From an uncultured Rhodoblastus sp. (lineage in GTDB: Bacteria > Pseudomonadota > Alphaproteobacteria > Rhizobiales > Beijerinckiaceae), in assembly GCF_903903185.1 (NCBI RefSeq), contig NZ_CAIUXT010000012.1, forward strand, positions 1 through 50,494: a DNA stretch of 50,494 bases. Direction: 5' to 3'. Under the pieces are notes generated by a model, which searched no databases, was not told the DNA's origin, and saw nothing but the letters and a program-made list of their open reading frames with translations. The position numbers and the translations under genes are program-made. Positions 46,573 to 50,494 of the stretch are shown piece by piece (the stretch's first letter is position 1; each line of letters opens with the position of its first letter).

Positions 46573-48750
46573 TCAGGCGGCGACCGCGCTCGACTTGCGC
46601 GTCTTGCGAAGGGAGGCGAAGCCGAGGCCGCCGAACCCGAGCAGCATCAGCGCCCAGGTCGAGGGCTCCGGCACGGCGCCGACGCCGCCGACGCGATCTA
46701 CGACGAGGTTGAGCGCGCCGGCGGAGAACTGCTCGCTGAACCAGACGTCGCCGGCGCAGGCGAACCGACCGAAGCGGACCGAACAGGCCGCGCCGTTGAA
46801 GTCGAGGCCGGCGAAATTGCCTTTCAGGCTTGCGAATTTCAGGATCGTGAAGATCTCGCCCACCTGCAGGCTGAAGCCGGACGCCGTCGTGATGTCGAGC
46901 AGGCCGTCTAGCGTCGCCAATCCGGTGACGTCAAGCTGGCTGTAGCCCTTCCCGGCCGTCAATCCGGCGAAAAGTTCTTCCAGCGCGCCATCGGAACCCT
47001 GAAAATAAGTCCCGTTAACGGTGAGAATGCCCGGCGCGCCGTCGCTGTCGCCAGGCGCGACCACGCCGCGGTTGACGACCGGACCGACGACGCCGGTTCC
47101 GGCCAGCGCGCCGCCGGCATTGACGCTGGTCGCCGAGACGATGGAGCCGGAAACGATCAGCGCGCCGCCGTTGACCGTGGTCGGCCCGGCATAGGTGTTG
47201 GCGCCCGACAGGGTCAGGGCGCCCGTGCCGTCCTTGGTCAGGCCGCCGGGGCCGGAAATATCGTTCGACCAGGTATCGGCGGCGTTGAAGCCGCCAAGCG
47301 CCGCGTTCTGGGTGACCGAGACCGTCGAGGCGAAGGCGCCATAACCCCCCGCCGCCTTATAGAGGTCGAGACGCGAATAGAGGCCGAAGGCCGAGCCATT
47401 GTCGAGGAAGCCGCCGCCGGGGCCTTCCGTCGAGGTCAGGACGTCGTTGCGCTGCGCCTGGGTCAGATAGGAAAAGCGCGTCGCCAGCAGGTTGCCCGCT
47501 TCCGGCGCGATGGCGTTGACGTTTTCGACGACATTGGCGGTGTTCTGGTTGACGACGGGCAGGCCGTAGGTCTGGGTCGATTCATAGAAGGCCTTGTTGG
47601 TCGCGGATTTGGCGAAGACGCCGCTGTCCTGGCCAGCGCAAGACGCGACCGAAGCGCCACAGCCCGCCTGAAGGGCGCCGGTCAGGTCGGCCTTCGCGGC
47701 ATTGAACAGGCTGGAATAATTGTTCGCCGCATTGAGCGAGACGGTCGTCGTGCCCGCATTGTTGCTGTTGGAGTAGGTGACCGTGGTCAGATAGGTCGGG
47801 TTGTTCGCCAGCATCTGCGCAAGGTCATAGGCGGAGAGCGTGCGCCCGGCGATCACGTCCATCGCATAATGCCCGCCAATGACGATGCGGCTGTTGCCAT
47901 ATTCCGCGCCGCGCGTGACCATCTGCTGGTAGCGCTCGGGAACCAGCAGGGCGAGCAGCAGCGATTCGGTATAGCCGTAAGTGGTGTGGCCCGAGGGAAA
48001 AGCGGGACTGTTGGTCAGGTTCTGGCCATAGAGCGTGGCCGGGGTCGGCGAGCCGGTCAGGTAATTCTGGTTGCTCGACGCATTGCCGAAATAATCCGCG
48101 CCGCTGTAGATCGTGACGCCGCCGGGGACCGTCTGGAAGGGGCGGGAATTGCCGTAGGCATCGGCGACGGCCTGGCCGTTATTGCCATAGACGCCAAAGA
48201 CATTGGTATGGCCGCCGGCGTTGCTCAGGATCGTCTGGGCGGCGGCGTTGACCGGGGCCGAGCCGTTGGTGGTCAGGTTGGCGAAAAAATATTTGCCGGC
48301 GTTCGAATCCGATCCGGCGATCGAATAACTATAATTGATGAGGTTGTTTACGGAGGGGGAAATTCCCGTCCAGACATTCACCTGCTGCGAGAAATTGTTC
48401 AAGGTCCAGCTGGTCTGGGACTGATAGGAGGCGGCAAGCTTTGTGCCGAGGCCGTCGGCGAGCTGGTAGGCGTTCGGGGTGGTCAGCACCGCGTCCTTGA
48501 GCGCCTGTCCCTGCTGGGCGGCGAAAGAGCCGAGCAGCAGCGGCTGGCCGCCGGTCCCGTTCTGCACCCCGGCGGTAATGGACAGGTTGGCGTTCAACGC
48601 CGCCTGCCCGGCGGCGGTATTGGGCAGGGTCGCGAAAGGAACGAGACCTTGCAGCGCTTGCAGATTGATCGCCGTTTGCGCCAGCGAGGGCGAAGCCCAA
48701 AGGCCTGCGGCGACAATCAAGGCGAGATGGGAAATTGGTCTGGCAGTCAT
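46573..48750 (-). CDS. PAP2 phosphatase with autotransporter-type repeat and PEP-CTERM anchor
   Basis: A 725-residue exported protein. Signal peptide 1-24. A vanadium-haloperoxidase/PAP2-type phosphatase spans about 120-330: PSGH at 252-255, SR(x5)H with Arg288 and His294, and Asp298 (HYAMD); an upstream Arg-Pro is at 203-204 but the usual Lys before it is not obvious. A beta-strand repeat region (about 525-640) contains GGLTKDGTGALTLSGANTYAG and VNGGALIVSGSIVSA, as in autotransporter passenger domains. VPEPSTWALMLLGFGGLGF plus a basic tail is the PEP-CTERM signal. Presumably a cell-surface phosphatase. The start at 48750 has GGGAG ten bases upstream. Confidence 0.88.
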   Translation of the reverse strand: MTARPISHLALIVAAGLWASPSLAQTAINLQALQGLVPFATLPNTAAGQAALNANLSITAGVQNGTGGQPLLLGSFAAQQGQALKDAVLTTPNAYQLADGLGTKLAASYQSQTSWTLNNFSQQVNVWTGISPSVNNLINYSYSIAGSDSNAGKYFFANLTTNGSAPVNAAAQTILSNAGGHTNVFGVYGNNGQAVADAYGNSRPFQTVPGGVTIYSGADYFGNASSNQNYLTGSPTPATLYGQNLTNSPAFPSGHTTYGYTESLLLALLVPERYQQMVTRGAEYGNSRIVIGGHYAMDVIAGRTLSAYDLAQMLANNPTYLTTVTYSNSNNAGTTTVSLNAANNYSSLFNAAKADLTGALQAGCGASVASCAGQDSGVFAKSATNKAFYESTQTYGLPVVNQNTANVVENVNAIAPEAGNLLATRFSYLTQAQRNDVLTSTEGPGGGFLDNGSAFGLYSRLDLYKAAGGYGAFASTVSVTQNAALGGFNAADTWSNDISGPGGLTKDGTGALTLSGANTYAGPTTVNGGALIVSGSIVSATSVNAGGALAGTGVVGPVVNRGVVAPGDSDGAPGILTVNGTYFQGSDGALEELFAGLTAGKGYSQLDVTGLATLDGLLDITTASGFSLQVGEIFTILKFASLKGNFAGLDFNGAACSVRFGRFACAGDVWFSEQFSAGALNLVVDRVGGVGAVPEPSTWALMLLGFGGLGFASLRKTRKSSAVAA

Positions 48751-49124
48751 GCAATCGGCTCCCTTTTCAAAGCTTGGCCGTTTTTTTAGGGGCGTCATGT
48801 TGCGGGGCTGCGACACAATTTTGACATTATCGCGACGGCGCCCGACGGCGGTCGATAAGCCATCGCTGTCGTCATCCGGACCTGAACGGGCGGAGCTATG
48901 ATCTAGACGCGGATCACGGGGCCGAAAATCGCACTGGTCATCTATATTGGCCCAACCTAAAGGTCGTTCCGTCGTCATATCTGCAAGTTAAGGCATTGAA
49001 TTAAAGGTTTTATTTGTGCTTTAATCGGTGCGCGGCGCGCGCGGAAGCGCCATGTCGGCGCTGACTTCTTCGACGATGACCAATTCCCTTTTCGTGGCAA
49101 ACCTTCGAGCCGAAAGGCAAAAGC
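48751..49124. other. Divergent intergenic region between PAP2 gene and pta-type gene
   Basis: A 374-base gap. It holds a possible plus-strand promoter at 48996-49025 and a TTGACA hexamer near 48832 without a matching -10. No gene or strong hairpin was recognised. Confidence 0.5.
48996..49025 (+). promoter_or_regulatory. Possible promoter of the MaoC/pta-type gene
   Basis: TTGAAT (48996-49001), an 18-base spacer, and TTTAAT (49020-49025) in an AT-rich patch, about 100 bases before the start codon. Confidence 0.4.
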
Positions 49125-50494
49125 ATGAGCGTGGCCAAGAATCTTACCAATGGCGTTGCCAACAAGACGATTTCGAACCGAACCTGGTCGCAATTGCAGG
49201 TCGGCGACACGGCTTTCCTGGACCGCGTCTGTTCGGAGCGCGACCTGTTCCTGTTCGCCCATGTCTCCGGCAACATCAATCCTTTGATGCTGCCGGCCGA
49301 CGAGGGCGCGCCCGCCTCCGAGCAACCGGCGCCGCCGCCAGTGGCCCCTTCGATGTGGATCGGGTCGCTCATTTCCTCCGTGCTCGGCAATCTCCTGCCC
49401 GGTCCCGGCACGCTCTATCGTTCCCAGACCTTGGAATTCGTCGGCCGCGTCCATGTCGGCGACCGCCTGCGCGTCACGGTCACCTGCCGCGAGAAGCGCG
49501 AGGCGCCCGCCGTCGTTTTCGACACCGTCGTTTCCAATGCGCAGGGCGCGCTCGTTTGCAACGGCGTTGCCGTGGTCGATGCGCCGCGGTTGAATGTCGA
49601 GACTCCGGCGCGCGCATTGCCTTTGGTGATCCTCGGCGAGAAGGATCATTTCGCCCATCTGATCGCGCTGGCGGCGCAATTGCCGCGTCTCAAAGTCGCG
49701 GTGGTCTGCCCGGAGGACCATAATTCGCTCGGCGGCGCGCTGCTTTCGGCCGAAAAGGGCATGATCGAGCCGATTTTGATCGGCGACCCCGAGCGCATCG
49801 AAAAGGCCGCCGCCGAACTGGGCGCCGATCTGTCGGGCATAAAAATCGTCGCCGAACTCAATCGTCGCATCGCCGCCGACAAGGCCGTCGCCATGGTGCT
49901 GGCGGGCGGCGCCAGCGCGGTGATGAAGGGCGATCTTCATTCCGACGACCTGCTCGCCGCCGTGGTCAAGAAGGACGGCGGCCTGCGCTGGCATGGCCGC
50001 ATCAGCCATGTCTTCGTGCTCGATGTGCCGTCGCTCGACGAATTGCTTTTCATTTCCGACGCGGCGATCAATATCGCGCCCGATCTCGTCACCAAGGTCG
50101 ATATCGTGCAGAACGCCATCGATCTGGCGCGCGCCTGCGGCCTCGAGGTCCCCAAGGTCGGGATATTGTCGGCGGTGGAAGTGGTCAATCCGAACATTCC
50201 CTCGACGCTCGACGCGGCGATCCTGTCGAAAATGGCGGAGCGCGGCCAGATCACCGGCGGCATGGTTGACGGTCCCCTGGCGATGGACAACGCCATCGAC
50301 ATGGAGGCGGCGCGCACCAAGGGCATCACCTCGCTGGTCGCCGGCCACGCCAATGTGCTGATCGCGCCCAATCTGGAATCGGGCAACATGCTGGCCAAGG
50401 AACTGACCTTCGTCGCCCATGCCGAGGCGGCGGGGCTGGTGGTGGGCGCGCTGGCGCCGGTGATTCTGACCAGCCGAGCCGACAACGACCGCGC
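49125..50494 (+). CDS. Bifunctional MaoC-like/phosphate acetyltransferase, 3' end cut by window
   Basis: The frame opens at 49125 (behind AAAGG) and runs to the edge, giving 456 residues; family members have about 465-470, so only a few C-terminal residues are missing. The N-terminal third (about 15-160) is a MaoC/hotdog domain: DLFLFAHVSGNINPLMLP, then SLISSVLGNLLPGPGTLYRSQTL-type sequence. The catalytic Asp and His of active hydratases appear replaced by Asn and Met. The C-terminal part (about 165-456) is a phosphotransacetylase-like domain: VMKGDLHSDDLL, ISHVFVLDVPSLDELLFISDAAINIAPDL and GHANVLIAPNLESGNMLAK. It interconverts acetyl (or butyryl) phosphate and CoA thioesters. ackA or fabI often follow; here the window ends. 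Confidence 0.9.
   Translation, partial: MSVAKNLTNGVANKTISNRTWSQLQVGDTAFLDRVCSERDLFLFAHVSGNINPLMLPADEGAPASEQPAPPPVAPSMWIGSLISSVLGNLLPGPGTLYRSQTLEFVGRVHVGDRLRVTVTCREKREAPAVVFDTVVSNAQGALVCNGVAVVDAPRLNVETPARALPLVILGEKDHFAHLIALAAQLPRLKVAVVCPEDHNSLGGALLSAEKGMIEPILIGDPERIEKAAAELGADLSGIKIVAELNRRIAADKAVAMVLAGGASAVMKGDLHSDDLLAAVVKKDGGLRWHGRISHVFVLDVPSLDELLFISDAAINIAPDLVTKVDIVQNAIDLARACGLEVPKVGILSAVEVVNPNIPSTLDAAILSKMAERGQITGGMVDGPLAMDNAIDMEAARTKGITSLVAGHANVLIAPNLESGNMLAKELTFVAHAEAAGLVVGALAPVILTSRADNDR

Overview
The window (50,494 bases, GC-rich) looks like chromosomal DNA of an alphaproteobacterium of the order Hyphomicrobiales (Rhizobiales). A methylotroph-like lineage such as Beijerinckiaceae or Methylocystaceae is my guess. 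The signs are the rhizobial-type cox operon order (ctaC-ctaD-ctaB-small gene-ctaG-ctaE-DUF983-surf1), an IalB protein, polyhydroxybutyrate (PHB) turnover genes, an ABC cluster of the kind tied to PQQ-dependent alcohol dehydrogenases, PEPxxWA-type PEP-CTERM proteins, and a small RNA resembling the rhizobial alpha-r8/MmgR family. No tRNA, rRNA, CRISPR array, transposase or prophage core is visible.

Layout. 1-447: 5' part of an exported phosphoesterase-like gene that runs off the edge. 591-7184 (minus): the aa3-type cytochrome c oxidase operon, with a perfect FNR/FixK-type site about 100 bases upstream. 7600-8181: IalB-like protein. 8290-10100: tandem glycine riboswitch followed by gcvT and gcvH; gcvP is not here. 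10347-10785 (minus): mscL, whose normal N-terminus lies in another frame across a homopolymer run. 10938-14471: a large hybrid histidine kinase with a sodium/solute-symporter sensor region. 14969-15697: a PEP-CTERM protein. 15884-18969: PHB depolymerase, an MBL-fold hydrolase and a universal stress protein. 19146-20593: a small secreted protein diverging from a TPR-methyltransferase. 20767-22139: two-subunit 3-oxoacid CoA-transferase. 22257-24084: an AAA ATPase and a type II haloacid dehalogenase. 24082-24171 (minus): a candidate small RNA with its own promoter, terminator and an upstream site matching the rhizobial PhaR consensus. 24369-27627 (minus): small secreted proteins, an aspartate-type aminotransferase and a lectin-like PEP-CTERM protein. 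28012-30734 (minus): DUF1501 and DUF1800 pair. 30885-34090: a membrane protein and uvrB. 34645-36245 (minus): lytic transglycosylase and trans-aconitate methyltransferase. 36339-40154 (minus): four overlapping genes of a PQQ-associated ABC system. 40366-44012: a PHA-synthase-like hydrolase, a DTW protein, a DUF2809 protein and rlmN. 44180-46514: ohr, an unknown basic protein and a RecD/Dda-like helicase. 46573-48750 (minus): a PAP2 phosphatase fused to an autotransporter-type repeat and a PEP-CTERM anchor. 49125 to the end: a MaoC/phosphate acetyltransferase fusion, nearly complete.

How the genes fit together. Several loci bear on carbon storage and acetyl-CoA: phaZ (PHB mobilisation), the CoA-transferase (acetoacetate activation), the PhaC-like protein, the phosphotransacetylase, and the small RNA with a PhaR-type site. 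The least obvious item is that small RNA, which is invisible to ORF prediction. Other items worth a look are the FNR box on the aa3 oxidase operon, the likely mscL frameshift, the unusual PAP2/PEP-CTERM fusion, and long perfect hairpins in several intergenic regions.
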